In this document: positions 1 to 7,949 of the stretch, in pieces
Position numbering within the stretch: the first letter of the stretch is position 1
How the letters are laid out: the number at the start of each line of letters is the position of its first letter
Origin: an uncultured Bacteroidales bacterium
GTDB taxonomy: Bacteria; Bacteroidota; Bacteroidia; Bacteroidales; UBA932
Length of the DNA: 47,391 nucleotides
Assembly: GCA_900316045.1 (NCBI GenBank)
Contig: ONBM01000006.1
Coordinates: 1 to 47,391, forward strand
Direction: 5' to 3'
The notes under the pieces: model-generated
Database searches by the model: none
What the model was told of the DNA's origin: nothing
What the model saw: the letters and a program-made list of their open reading frames with translations, nothing else
Translations under genes and position numbers: made by a program

Positions 1-1415
1 CCGATGCAAAAATGTGCGAAGATGTTTCCGAGGAGTTCGTTTGTGGTGACTTCGCCGGTGATGGTGCCGAGGGCGTAATTGGCTTGCCGGAGGTCTTCAG
101 CGAGCAGGTCGTTCGAGACTCCGGACGACATCGCAGATTTGAGATGAAGGAGGTATTTTTCTGCATCGGCGAGGGCGGAAAAATGCCGCAAATTCGTCAC
201 AATTGCATCGTCAGAATTGAAAGTTTTGTCTTTCTGGGTCTCTGAGAGCAATTTTTTTAATTCATCCAATCCGAAACCAGTCTTTGCTGAAATATATATG
301 ATATTAGTTTTATTTTCAGTAGATAAAACACTATTGTTTAGAATACTAACATTTATGTTAGGAGCCAATACGTCAGTTTTATTGAACAAAACGATAAGCT
401 TCTGATTCTTCGGATCGATTTTTTCGGCGATATCAGTAATCGAAGCAGTGTTTTCTTCTTCGCTTGAAGTAACGTCAATCACGGCAAGCACGACAGAGGC
501 TTTTTTTAGCTTCTCATACGACCGAGAAACGCCGATTTTCTCTACGGGATCATCGGTGTCTCGCAGGCCGGCAGTGTCGATGAATCTGAACAAAATTCCA
601 TCTATGACGACAGTTTCCTCTAGCGTGTCGCGGGTCGTTCCTGGAATGTCAGTGACGATGGCTCTTTCTTCTCCAGAGATGGCATTCAGGAGAGTGCTCT
701 TGCCGGAGTTCACGCGCCCTGCAATTGCAACAGGAACTCCATTCTTTATTTCATTGCCATATTTGAAAGAATCCTTCAGCATCTGGATATGAGCCAAGAC
801 ATCTTCGAGCAGCGAGCTCAGTTTGCCTCGATCAGCAAACTCTACGTCTTCTTCGGAAAAGTCTAACTCAAGTTCTAGTAAAGATGACATTTCCAATAAT
901 TTGTCATGCAGCACATTAAGCTTGGAAGAATAATTGCCTCTGAGCTGACTCATCGCAAGATGCAGCGATGCAGAACTGTTAGCAGAAATCACATCTGCGA
1001 CAGCCTCAGCCTGAGACAAGTCCATCTTTCCATTAATGAAAGCTCTGCGAGTGAATTCACCTGCCTCTGCAGGGCGAGCCCCAGCATCGCATAGCAATCG
1101 AAGAATCTCTGAAGCAATGTAAGAAGACGCATGGCAGGAAATCTCTGCGGAATCCTCACCAGTGTAAGAATGAGGGGCTTTGAATATGCTGACAAGCACT
1201 TCGTCCAGAACAGAGCCGTCAGAATTCAAAATGTTCCCGTACTTTATTGTATTCGGCAATGCCTCGGAAGCAGACCCGTGGCTGAATGTCACGACTTTGT
1301 CCAATATGTCAAATGTACTGCCTCCGCTCAGCCGGATAACCGTTATCGCTCCCGTCCCGGGAATCGTAGCTGGGGCAGCAATCGTGTCGTCATAACGTGC
1401 CAGATTCATATTCAT
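1..1415 (-). CDS. mnmE: tRNA uridine-5-carboxymethylaminomethyl modification GTPase MnmE (3' end cut by window)
   Basis: MnmE (TrmE) works with MnmG to modify the wobble uridine (cmnm5U34) of certain tRNAs. The frame reads from an ATG at 1415 (or a second ATG at 1409) to the window edge. The N-terminal tetrahydrofolate-binding domain comes first. The G domain shows GRVNSGKST (about residues 233-241), GTTRDT (259-264), DTAG (280-283) and NKTD (about 347). The sequence runs out inside the family's invariant C-terminus at C-I-G, so only the last Gly base, Lys and stop are missing. The catalytic Cys of FCIG is therefore present. The gene diverges from carA. A near-consensus promoter box (TAATTTCG on the minus strand, 1428-1435) lies just upstream. 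Identification is secure. Confidence 0.96.
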   Translation of the reverse strand, partial: MNMNLARYDDTIAAPATIPGTGAITVIRLSGGSTFDILDKVVTFSHGSASEALPNTIKYGNILNSDGSVLDEVLVSIFKAPHSYTGEDSAEISCHASSYIASEILRLLCDAGARPAEAGEFTRRAFINGKMDLSQAEAVADVISANSSASLHLAMSQLRGNYSSKLNVLHDKLLEMSSLLELELDFSEEDVEFADRGKLSSLLEDVLAHIQMLKDSFKYGNEIKNGVPVAIAGRVNSGKSTLLNAISGEERAIVTDIPGTTRDTLEETVVIDGILFRFIDTAGLRDTDDPVEKIGVSRSYEKLKKASVVLAVIDVTSSEEENTASITDIAEKIDPKNQKLIVLFNKTDVLAPNINVSILNNSVLSTENKTNIIYISAKTGFGLDELKKLLSETQKDKTFNSDDAIVTNLRHFSALADAEKYLLHLKSAMSSGVSNDLLAEDLRQANYALGTITGEVTTNELLGNIFAHFCI

Positions 1416-1447
1416 TAAATATTTCTGCGAAATTAGGATTTTTTTGC

Positions 1448-1455
1448 TACTTTTG
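1448..1455 (+). promoter_or_regulatory. Bacteroidota -7 promoter box for carAB
   Basis: TACTTTTG fits the TAnnTTTG -7 consensus of the Bacteroidota primary sigma factor. It would start transcription around 1460, leaving a leader of about 145 nt before carA. I see no clear TTTG at the -33 spacing. Confidence 0.5.
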
Positions 1456-1473
1456 CCAAAACGAACGTCCGGA

Positions 1474-1554
1474 ATGAGTGAGTCTATTGGAACATTGCAT
1501 GTTTGCAGTGCGTCTTTCCATGACGCGGGGAAGGATGTTCTGTCTATTTTTTGA
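1474..1554 (+). CDS. Possible 26-codon leader peptide of carAB
   Basis: An ATG at 1474 opens a 26-codon frame ending in TGA at 1552-1554. It lies wholly inside the carA leader, between the putative promoter and an intrinsic-terminator-like hairpin that begins 9 nt after the stop. The peptide starts MSESIGTLHVC and contains no Arg codon, so arginine-codon attenuation is unlikely. Its final codons run through a U-rich stretch (TCTATTTTT), as expected if transcription speed were sensed. No Shine-Dalgarno is visible, which is normal in this phylum. Translation is inferred from position only. Confidence 0.3.
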   Translation: MSESIGTLHVCSASFHDAGKDVLSIF

Positions 1555-1563
1555 AACGTTGGG

Positions 1564-1594
1564 CCATTTCATCAATTTGAAATGGTCTTTTTTA
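1564..1594 (+). terminator. Intrinsic terminator / attenuator hairpin in the carA leader
   Basis: Perfect 8-bp stem CCATTTCA / TGAAATGG (1564-1571, 1578-1585) with a 6-nt loop, followed by TCTTTTTTA. It lies 11 nt upstream of the carA ATG and downstream of the only plausible promoter. No plus-strand gene lies upstream, so it can only act on carAB transcription. A smaller hairpin (GCGTC 1510-1514 / GACGC 1522-1526) precedes it. Confidence 0.6.
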
Positions 1595-1604
1595 TATTCA
1601 AGAG

Positions 1605-2681
1605 ATGAAAGAAAAACTTGGAGCAGTACTGAGGCTAGAAAACGGCATGGAGTTTCATGGCTACTCTTTCGGCTACGACAAGCCGACAGATGGGGAGGTC
1701 GTTTTCTCCACCGCCATGGTAGGCTATCCCGAAAGCCTGACCGACCCGTCATACTCGGGTCAGATTCTTTGCGTAACTTATCCTTTGATTGGAAATTACG
1801 GCGTTCCAGATGAAGGAATGGATGAAAACGGAATATCGAAAAATTTCGAATCTGAGAAAATCTGGGTCCGTGGCTTGGTCATTAGCGACTATTCCTTTGA
1901 ATATAGCCACTGGGATGCCGTGAAAAGCCTTGACGAGTGGTTAAAGGAGCAGCATATTCCTGGAATATACGACATTGACACCAGGGCGCTTACGCAGGTT
2001 CTTCGAGAGAAAGGCTCCATGCTGGGAATGATAGTGCCCCAAGGTTGCCATAAAGAATTTCCTGTGGATGACCCCAACCTTGAGAATCAGATACAGATCG
2101 TAAGCTGCGACAAAGTCATAGAATATGGCAGCGGCTCAAAGACGGTCGTGATGGTTGATTGCGGAGTGAAGCACAATATACTCAGGTGCTTCGTTGAAAG
2201 GGGAGTAAGGCTCATCAGGGTGCCTTGGGATTACGACTTCAATGCTCTGGAATATGACGGATTGTTCATATCGAACGGTCCGGGAAACCCGCAATTCTGC
2301 AATGTTACGGTCGCCAATCTTCGTAAGGCGATGAAAGCCGACAAGCCTATATTCGGAATATGCATGGGCAACCAGCTGCTCGCAAGGGCAGGCGGAGCAA
2401 ACACTTTCAAACTAAAGTACGGTCATCGCAGCCATAATCAGCCTGTCCGGATGTGCGGCACAAATCGCTGCTTCATCACTTCCCAGAACCATGGCTTCGC
2501 AGTAGATGACAAAACTCTTGGCGAGGACTGGGAACCGTGGTTCGTTAACATGAATGATGGCACAAACGAGGGCATCAGGCACAAGACAAAGCCGTTTTTC
2601 TCGGTTCAGTTCCATCCCGAGGCTTCCAGCGGCCCGACTGACACAAAATTTTTGTTCGACGAATTTATCAGCAAGTTATGA
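1605..2681 (+). CDS. carA: Carbamoyl-phosphate synthase small (glutaminase) subunit
   Basis: CarA hydrolyses glutamine and channels ammonia to CarB for carbamoyl phosphate synthesis, which feeds pyrimidine and arginine pathways. The 358-residue length fits the family. An N-terminal CPSase_sm_chain domain (about 1-145) precedes a class-I glutaminase domain (about 180-358). The latter has nucleophile Cys253 in GICMGNQ and His337/Glu339 in FHPEAS. The nucleophile elbow usually reads GICLGHQ, so Met and Asn here are mild departures, while the catalytic triad is intact. The ATG at 1605 gives the normal family N-terminus. The stop overlaps the carB start by 4 bases, implying translational coupling. 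A leader with a terminator hairpin lies directly upstream. Confidence 0.97.
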   Translation: MKEKLGAVLRLENGMEFHGYSFGYDKPTDGEVVFSTAMVGYPESLTDPSYSGQILCVTYPLIGNYGVPDEGMDENGISKNFESEKIWVRGLVISDYSFEYSHWDAVKSLDEWLKEQHIPGIYDIDTRALTQVLREKGSMLGMIVPQGCHKEFPVDDPNLENQIQIVSCDKVIEYGSGSKTVVMVDCGVKHNILRCFVERGVRLIRVPWDYDFNALEYDGLFISNGPGNPQFCNVTVANLRKAMKADKPIFGICMGNQLLARAGGANTFKLKYGHRSHNQPVRMCGTNRCFITSQNHGFAVDDKTLGEDWEPWFVNMNDGTNEGIRHKTKPFFSVQFHPEASSGPTDTKFLFDEFISKL

Positions 2682-5600
2682 AAGACGCTAGCATAAAAAA
2701 AGTTCTTATTCTTGGATCTGGCGCTCTGAAAATAGGCCAGGCTGGGGAGTTCGACTACTCTGGCTCTCAGGCTCTCAAGGCGTTGCGCGAGGAAGGCATA
2801 GAGACTATATTAATCAATCCGAACATCGCGACCGTCCAGACATCTGAGGGTGTAGCCGATAAGATTTATTTCCTTCCGGTCACTCCGTTCTTTGTGGAGA
2901 AAGTCATCGAGAAAGAAAGGCCTCAGGGGATTCTGCTTTCGTTCGGGGGCCAGACTGCGCTTAACTGCGGAGTGGAAATCTTTGAGAAAGGCGTTTTGGA
3001 AAAGTACGGAGTGAAGGTGCTTGGGACTCCCGTGCAGGCCATCATGGACACTGAGGACAGGGAATTGTTCGTGAAAAAGCTGGATGAAATCGGGGTGAAG
3101 ACCATCAAGTCCCACCCTGCCGCCAACTTGAAGGAAGCGAAAAGGGCAGCGCAAGAGCTTGGTTATCCGCTCATAATCCGCGCCGCTTATGCTTTGGGCG
3201 GCCTGGGCTCAGGATTCTGCGACAATGACGAAGAACTGGAAGAGATTTGCGAGAAGGCATTCTCTTTCTCTCCGCAAGTGCTGGTGGAAAAATCATTGAA
3301 GGGCTGGAAGGAGATTGAATATGAGGTGGTCCGAGACAAATACGACAATTGCATCACTGTCTGCAACATGGAGAACTTCGACCCGCTGGGCATACATACC
3401 GGCGAGAGCATCGTGGTCGCCCCTTCGCAGACGCTTACGAACAAGGATTACTATTATCTGCGCGAACTTTCCATAAAGATTGTCCGTCATATCGGAATCA
3501 TTGGCGAATGCAACGTACAGTTTGCCTATGATCCGGATGCCATGGACTACAGGGTGATCGAGGTTAATGCCCGTCTCAGCCGTTCTTCCGCCCTGGCCTC
3601 CAAGGCTACCGGCTATCCTCTTGCCTTCGTGGCGGCGAAACTTGGCTTGGGCTACGGTCTTTTCGACCTTAAGAATTCCGTCACCAAGACGACTCCTGCA
3701 TTCTTCGAGCCTGCGCTGGATTACATAGTGTGCAAGATTCCGCGCTGGGATTTGAGCAAATTCCACGGGGTTTCCCGCAAAATCGGTTCGTCGATGAAAT
3801 CCGTAGGCGAGGTGATGGCTATCGGCCGCACCTTCGAAGAAGCTATTCAGAAAGGCCTCAGGATGATAGGCCAAGGGGCTCACGGCTTTGTGGGCAACAA
3901 AGAACTGAAGGTGGCGGACATCGAGGAAGCCCTCAGAGAACCGACAGATAAACGCATATTCGTGATTTCCAAGGCTTTGCAAGCGGGATATTCAGTTGAG
4001 CGCATCCATGAGCTGACTAAGATTGACAAATGGTTCTTGGAGAAGCTGGAGAGGATAGTCGGCACTTTCAAGGAAATGGAAGGATACGGTAAGATAGAAG
4101 ACCTGCCCGATGTCCTGCTGCGAGAGGCGAAACAGGAAGGATTCTCGGATTTCCAGATTCAGAGGGCAGTCTACAAAGACACGGTCAATGCCTATGAATA
4201 TATGGATAAGGTACGGGAATATAGGAAATCGCGCGGCATAGTGCCTGTCGTGAAACAGATAGACACCCTGGCCGCCGAATTCCCAGCACAGACCAACTAC
4301 CTCTATCTTACTTACAATGGTACCAAGAATGACATTGAATATGAGAATGATGGCAAATCAGTCATCGTTCTTGGGTCAGGAGCCTACCGAATAGGAAGTT
4401 CGGTCGAATTCGACTGGTGTTCCGTTTCTTCCCTTCAAGCTATTCAGAAACAGGGCTACAGGGGTGTGCTGATAAATTACAACCCTGAAACGGTTTCCAC
4501 CGACTACGATATGTGCGACCGGCTATACTTTGACGAGCTTACGTTCGAGCGCGTCATGGACATCGAGGAATTAGAAAAACCTCACGGCGTCGTGGTTTCT
4601 GTCGGAGGCCAGATTCCTAACAATCTGGCACTAAGGCTGTTCAATCATGGTGTGCATATTCTGGGAACAAGCGCTGAGGACATAGATAAGGCTGAGGACA
4701 GGCACAAATTCTCTACCATCGTGGATGCTCTGGACGTGGATCAGCCTGAATGGAGAGAGCTTACGACAAAAGAAGACGTGGACGAGTTCCTGGACAAGGT
4801 CGGCTATCCTGTGTTGGTGAGGCCATCGTACGTGCTTTCCGGTGCTGCAATGAACGTATGCTACGATGCGCAGTCTCTCCAAGAATTCCTCTCTCTTGCA
4901 GCAGAAGTGTCCCAGGAGCATCCTGTCGTCATAAGCAAATTCTACGAAAGGGCGAAGGAAATCGAGTTCGATGCTGTGGCTGACGGCGGGGAAGTGCTGG
5001 CATATGCGATTTCAGAGCATATTGAATATGCTGGCGTGCACTCTGGCGATGCCACGATCCAATTCCCTCCTCAAAAGCTTTACGTAGAGACTGTTCGTCG
5101 CATTAAGAAGATTGCCAGGGCTATTGCCGGCGCTTTGAATATCTCGGGTCCTTTCAATATTCAATTCCTGGCAAAGGATAACCAGATTAAGGTGATAGAA
5201 TGTAACCTTAGGGCTTCCAGATCGTTCCCGTTCGTCTCCAAGGTGCTTAAGATCAATTTCATCGAGCTTGCGACCAAGGTGATGCTCGGGCTTCATCCGG
5301 CTCCGCCTCAGAAAAGTGCATTCGACTTGGATTACGTGGGCGTGAAGTCATCCCAGTTCTCTTTCGCCAGGCTTGAGGAAGCTGACCCTATGCTGGGTGT
5401 CGACATGAGATCGACGGGAGAGGTCGGCTGCCTGGGTGATGACCTTAATGAGGCACTGATAAAATCTTTGCTTTCCGTAGGCCAGCGCATTCCAGAGAAA
5501 CGGATCCTGCTTTCAACCGGCGATGCCTTGCAGAAAGCCGACATGCTGAATGCTTGTAAGCTGCTGGTAGAGCATGACTACGAATTGTTCGCCACCGGCG

Positions 5601-5917
5601 GGACATATAAATATCTAGTGGAGAACAGCATTCCGTGCACTAAAGTGCTCTGGCCTAGCGAATGCGACAATCCTAACCTTAAGGGGCGCTTCAGACCGGC
5701 ACTGGAAATGATTCAGAACAAGGAAGTTGACATGGTGATTAATGTTCCGAAGGATCATTCTGCCTTGGAGCAGTCCAACGGATACAAGATTCGTCGCGCT
5801 GCCGTTGATTTCAATGTGACCCTGTTCACTAATTCGCGCCTAGCTACGGCTTTCATCCGGGCGTTCTGCGCAATGCCGCTTGACGAGGTGCAAATAAAAT
5901 CCTGGGACGAATATTAG
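2678..5917 (+). CDS. carB: Carbamoyl-phosphate synthase large subunit
   Basis: CarB makes carbamoyl phosphate from bicarbonate, ammonia (from CarA) and two ATP. At 1079 residues it is full length. It shows the expected internal duplication: a first ATP-grasp half starting with KKVLILGSGALKIGQAGEFD and a second starting with SVIVLGSGAYRIGSSVEFD (near residue 565). A C-terminal MGS-like allosteric domain of about 140 residues follows (ILLSTGDALQKADM, then LFATGGTY), where UMP and ornithine bind in known homologues. The start overlaps carA by 4 bases. The last codons form the left arm of a terminator hairpin shared with the convergent rho gene. Confidence 0.98.
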   Translation: MKDASIKKVLILGSGALKIGQAGEFDYSGSQALKALREEGIETILINPNIATVQTSEGVADKIYFLPVTPFFVEKVIEKERPQGILLSFGGQTALNCGVEIFEKGVLEKYGVKVLGTPVQAIMDTEDRELFVKKLDEIGVKTIKSHPAANLKEAKRAAQELGYPLIIRAAYALGGLGSGFCDNDEELEEICEKAFSFSPQVLVEKSLKGWKEIEYEVVRDKYDNCITVCNMENFDPLGIHTGESIVVAPSQTLTNKDYYYLRELSIKIVRHIGIIGECNVQFAYDPDAMDYRVIEVNARLSRSSALASKATGYPLAFVAAKLGLGYGLFDLKNSVTKTTPAFFEPALDYIVCKIPRWDLSKFHGVSRKIGSSMKSVGEVMAIGRTFEEAIQKGLRMIGQGAHGFVGNKELKVADIEEALREPTDKRIFVISKALQAGYSVERIHELTKIDKWFLEKLERIVGTFKEMEGYGKIEDLPDVLLREAKQEGFSDFQIQRAVYKDTVNAYEYMDKVREYRKSRGIVPVVKQIDTLAAEFPAQTNYLYLTYNGTKNDIEYENDGKSVIVLGSGAYRIGSSVEFDWCSVSSLQAIQKQGYRGVLINYNPETVSTDYDMCDRLYFDELTFERVMDIEELEKPHGVVVSVGGQIPNNLALRLFNHGVHILGTSAEDIDKAEDRHKFSTIVDALDVDQPEWRELTTKEDVDEFLDKVGYPVLVRPSYVLSGAAMNVCYDAQSLQEFLSLAAEVSQEHPVVISKFYERAKEIEFDAVADGGEVLAYAISEHIEYAGVHSGDATIQFPPQKLYVETVRRIKKIARAIAGALNISGPFNIQFLAKDNQIKVIECNLRASRSFPFVSKVLKINFIELATKVMLGLHPAPPQKSAFDLDYVGVKSSQFSFARLEEADPMLGVDMRSTGEVGCLGDDLNEALIKSLLSVGQRIPEKRILLSTGDALQKADMLNACKLLVEHDYELFATGGTYKYLVENSIPCTKVLWPSECDNPNLKGRFRPALEMIQNKEVDMVINVPKDHSALEQSNGYKIRRAAVDFNVTLFTNSRLATAFIRAFCAMPLDEVQIKSWDEY

Positions 5918-5956
5918 TTCATCCCAGGATATTTATTAATTCTGACGTGTCAGAAT
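5899..5956. terminator. Convergent carB/rho terminator region with two inverted repeats
   Basis: Two hairpins lie end to end. The first has perfect 9-bp arms (5899-5907 and 5922-5930, ATCCTGGGA / TCCCAGGAT) that straddle the carB stop, and is followed on the plus strand by ATTTATTAATT. The second is a near-perfect palindrome (5939-5946 / 5949-5956, ATTCTGAC / GTCAGAAT) touching the rho stop codon. Together they probably end transcription from both sides. Confidence 0.6.
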
Positions 5957-7831
5957 CTAATACGTGTCGTAGTATTTGGCTTCGCGAGGCGAGACCTTAT
6001 TCATGTTGTCAAGCAAGGCTTCGTTGGTCTTGTACTCATCCATGAGCTGCAACATGAAATTCATGGCCTCGGTAGGATTCATGTCGGCAAGCAGCTTGCG
6101 TAATATCCAGATTCTGTTCGCCACTTCCGGGCTGTACAGCAAATCGTCACGCCTTGTGCTCGAAAGTACGACATTGACGGCAGGGAATATCCTCCTGTTT
6201 GCCAGAGTGCGGTCCAGCTGGAGCTCCATATTACCAGTGCCTTTGAATTCCTCGAAGATCACATCATCCATCTTGGAACCAGTTTCTGTGAGTGCGGTTG
6301 CCAATATGGTCAGCGAACCGCCACCCTCTATATTCCTCGCCGCTCCGAAGAACCTCTTCGGCTTCTGAAGGGCATTCGCATCCACGCCGCCTGTAAGCAC
6401 CTTTCCAGATGCCGGTTGTACGGTGTTGTATGCGCGTGCAAGGCGAGTGATGGAATCCAGCAATATTACTACGTCGTGACCACATTCAACGAGTCTGCGA
6501 GCTTTCTCCAGCACCATATTCGCAACCTTGACGTGCCTTTCAGCAGGCTCATCGAAAGTCGAAGCTATCACCTCTGCCTGTACGCTGCGGCTCATATCGG
6601 TAACTTCCTCTGGTCGTTCGTCGATTAGCAACACTATCTCGTAAACTTCAGGATGATTGTCAGCAATGGCGTTCGCTATTGATTTCAGAAGCATCGTCTT
6701 ACCTGTCTTCGGCTGAGAGACGATGAGTCCGCGCTGACCCTTGCCGATAGGGGTGAACATGTCCACGATGCGGCAGGAAGTGTCTTTTTCATGGCCGTGG
6801 CCCAGTAAATTGAATTTCTGGTTCGGGAACAGCGGAGTCAGGAAATCGAACGGAACCCTGTCGCGGATGAATTCCGGAGTTCTCCCGTTTATGAATTTGA
6901 TTTTTACCAGAGGGAAATATTTGTCGCCTTCCTTCGGAGGCCTTATCTCTCCAGTGACGGTGTCGCCAGATTTCAGCGCATTTGCCTTTATCTGCCCTTG
7001 GCTAACGTAAATGTCGTCAGGAGAATTCAGGTAATTGTAATCTGAAGAACGAAGGAAACCATAGCCATCTGGCATTATTTCCAGCACGCCAGTAGCTTCT
7101 ACGGTACCTTCGAATTCAATCTCAGGCTGTCTTTGCTTGAACTGGCTCTGCTGATTTTGCTGAGGCATGGGGACGTTTGGACGCTGGCCTTTATTCTGCT
7201 GGTTCTGGAACCTGTTCTGATTGTTGTTCTTTTGCTTTTTCTTCCCAGGAATATTATTCTGTGACGGGTCGTCCTTCAATTCATCAAAAAGCTGATGAAT
7301 GAATTTGCGATCGTTGCTCGATTCCTGAGGTGGCTCAAGTGGTAATGCCGGTTCATTGTTTTCCGGAGCCACCGAAGCATTTTCATCATCAGGTTTTTCT
7401 GGCTTTTCTACAGGCTTAGCCTCTACAGCCTTCATTTCTGGTTTCTCTTCCGCTTGAGGTTTTCCTGGAGCTTGCTGCTTAGGCTTACGTCCTCTCTTAG
7501 CGCGAGGTGCCTTTTCTTCAAGCGTAACCTTAGGTTTTTCTTCCTGCTTCTGAGGCTTTTCTTCAGCTTCCGGCTGCTCTGGCTTCTCGACTGCAGGCTT
7601 GGATTCCTCCTTTTGTTTTGCGTCTGCAACTTTCTTCGGCCTGCCGCGTTTCTTCTTAGCAGGTGCTTCAGGAACTGGATTATGAGAAATTTCGCTTGCC
7701 TGAGCATCTAGGATAGCGAAAGCAAGATTTTCGGCATCGAGTTTCTTGAAATTCTTAACATTGTACTTCTGGGCTATTGACTGTAGTTCATCAATGCTCA
7801 TGGAGTTTAAATCAAATAGTGTATATGCCAT
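5957..7831 (-). CDS. rho: Transcription termination factor Rho with long disordered N-terminal region
   Basis: Rho is the hexameric RNA-dependent ATPase that ends transcription of untranslated RNA. The first 40 residues match the Rho N-terminal helical domain. A low-complexity stretch of about 190 residues follows (roughly 50-235). It is rich in Lys, Glu, Pro and Gln, with basic KKRGRPKK (59-67) and AKRGRKPK (111-118) motifs and an Asn/Gln-rich end. The cold-shock-like RNA-binding domain ([11 protein letters not shown], about 251-261) and the ATPase core come next, with P-loop SQPKTGKTM (372-380). At 624 residues it is about 200 longer than E. coli Rho. Such insertions are typical of Bacteroidota, and the one in B. 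thetaiotaomicron Rho has been linked to phase separation. It follows lptD with a 118-bp gap holding its own promoter box. Confidence 0.97.
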   Translation of the reverse strand: MAYTLFDLNSMSIDELQSIAQKYNVKNFKKLDAENLAFAILDAQASEISHNPVPEAPAKKKRGRPKKVADAKQKEESKPAVEKPEQPEAEEKPQKQEEKPKVTLEEKAPRAKRGRKPKQQAPGKPQAEEKPEMKAVEAKPVEKPEKPDDENASVAPENNEPALPLEPPQESSNDRKFIHQLFDELKDDPSQNNIPGKKKQKNNNQNRFQNQQNKGQRPNVPMPQQNQQSQFKQRQPEIEFEGTVEATGVLEIMPDGYGFLRSSDYNYLNSPDDIYVSQGQIKANALKSGDTVTGEIRPPKEGDKYFPLVKIKFINGRTPEFIRDRVPFDFLTPLFPNQKFNLLGHGHEKDTSCRIVDMFTPIGKGQRGLIVSQPKTGKTMLLKSIANAIADNHPEVYEIVLLIDERPEEVTDMSRSVQAEVIASTFDEPAERHVKVANMVLEKARRLVECGHDVVILLDSITRLARAYNTVQPASGKVLTGGVDANALQKPKRFFGAARNIEGGGSLTILATALTETGSKMDDVIFEEFKGTGNMELQLDRTLANRRIFPAVNVVLSSTRRDDLLYSPEVANRIWILRKLLADMNPTEAMNFMLQLMDEYKTNEALLDNMNKVSPREAKYYDTY

Positions 7832-7917
7832 AAAAATAAAGTATTGCCAGAGAAAAATCGGTAAGATTTTGTTTACAAAAAGTGAATGCCTTCAGAAGTC
7901 GTGTTAGGAAGGCGATG

Positions 7918-7948
7918 CAAATATAAATAAAAAAATCAATATTGCAAT
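7918..7948 (-). promoter_or_regulatory. Bacteroidota promoter for rho
   Basis: On the minus strand, TATATTTG (7918-7925) matches the -7 consensus. ATTG (7945-7948) lies exactly 19 nt upstream, close to the TTTG -33 element. This predicts an untranslated leader of about 80 nt before rho. Confidence 0.6.
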
Positions 7949-7949
7949 A

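Noticed and set aside
3293..3982. 229-codon open frame antisense to carB
   Set aside because: It lies wholly opposite a conserved CarB coding region and shows no recognisable domain. It is a shadow of codon bias.
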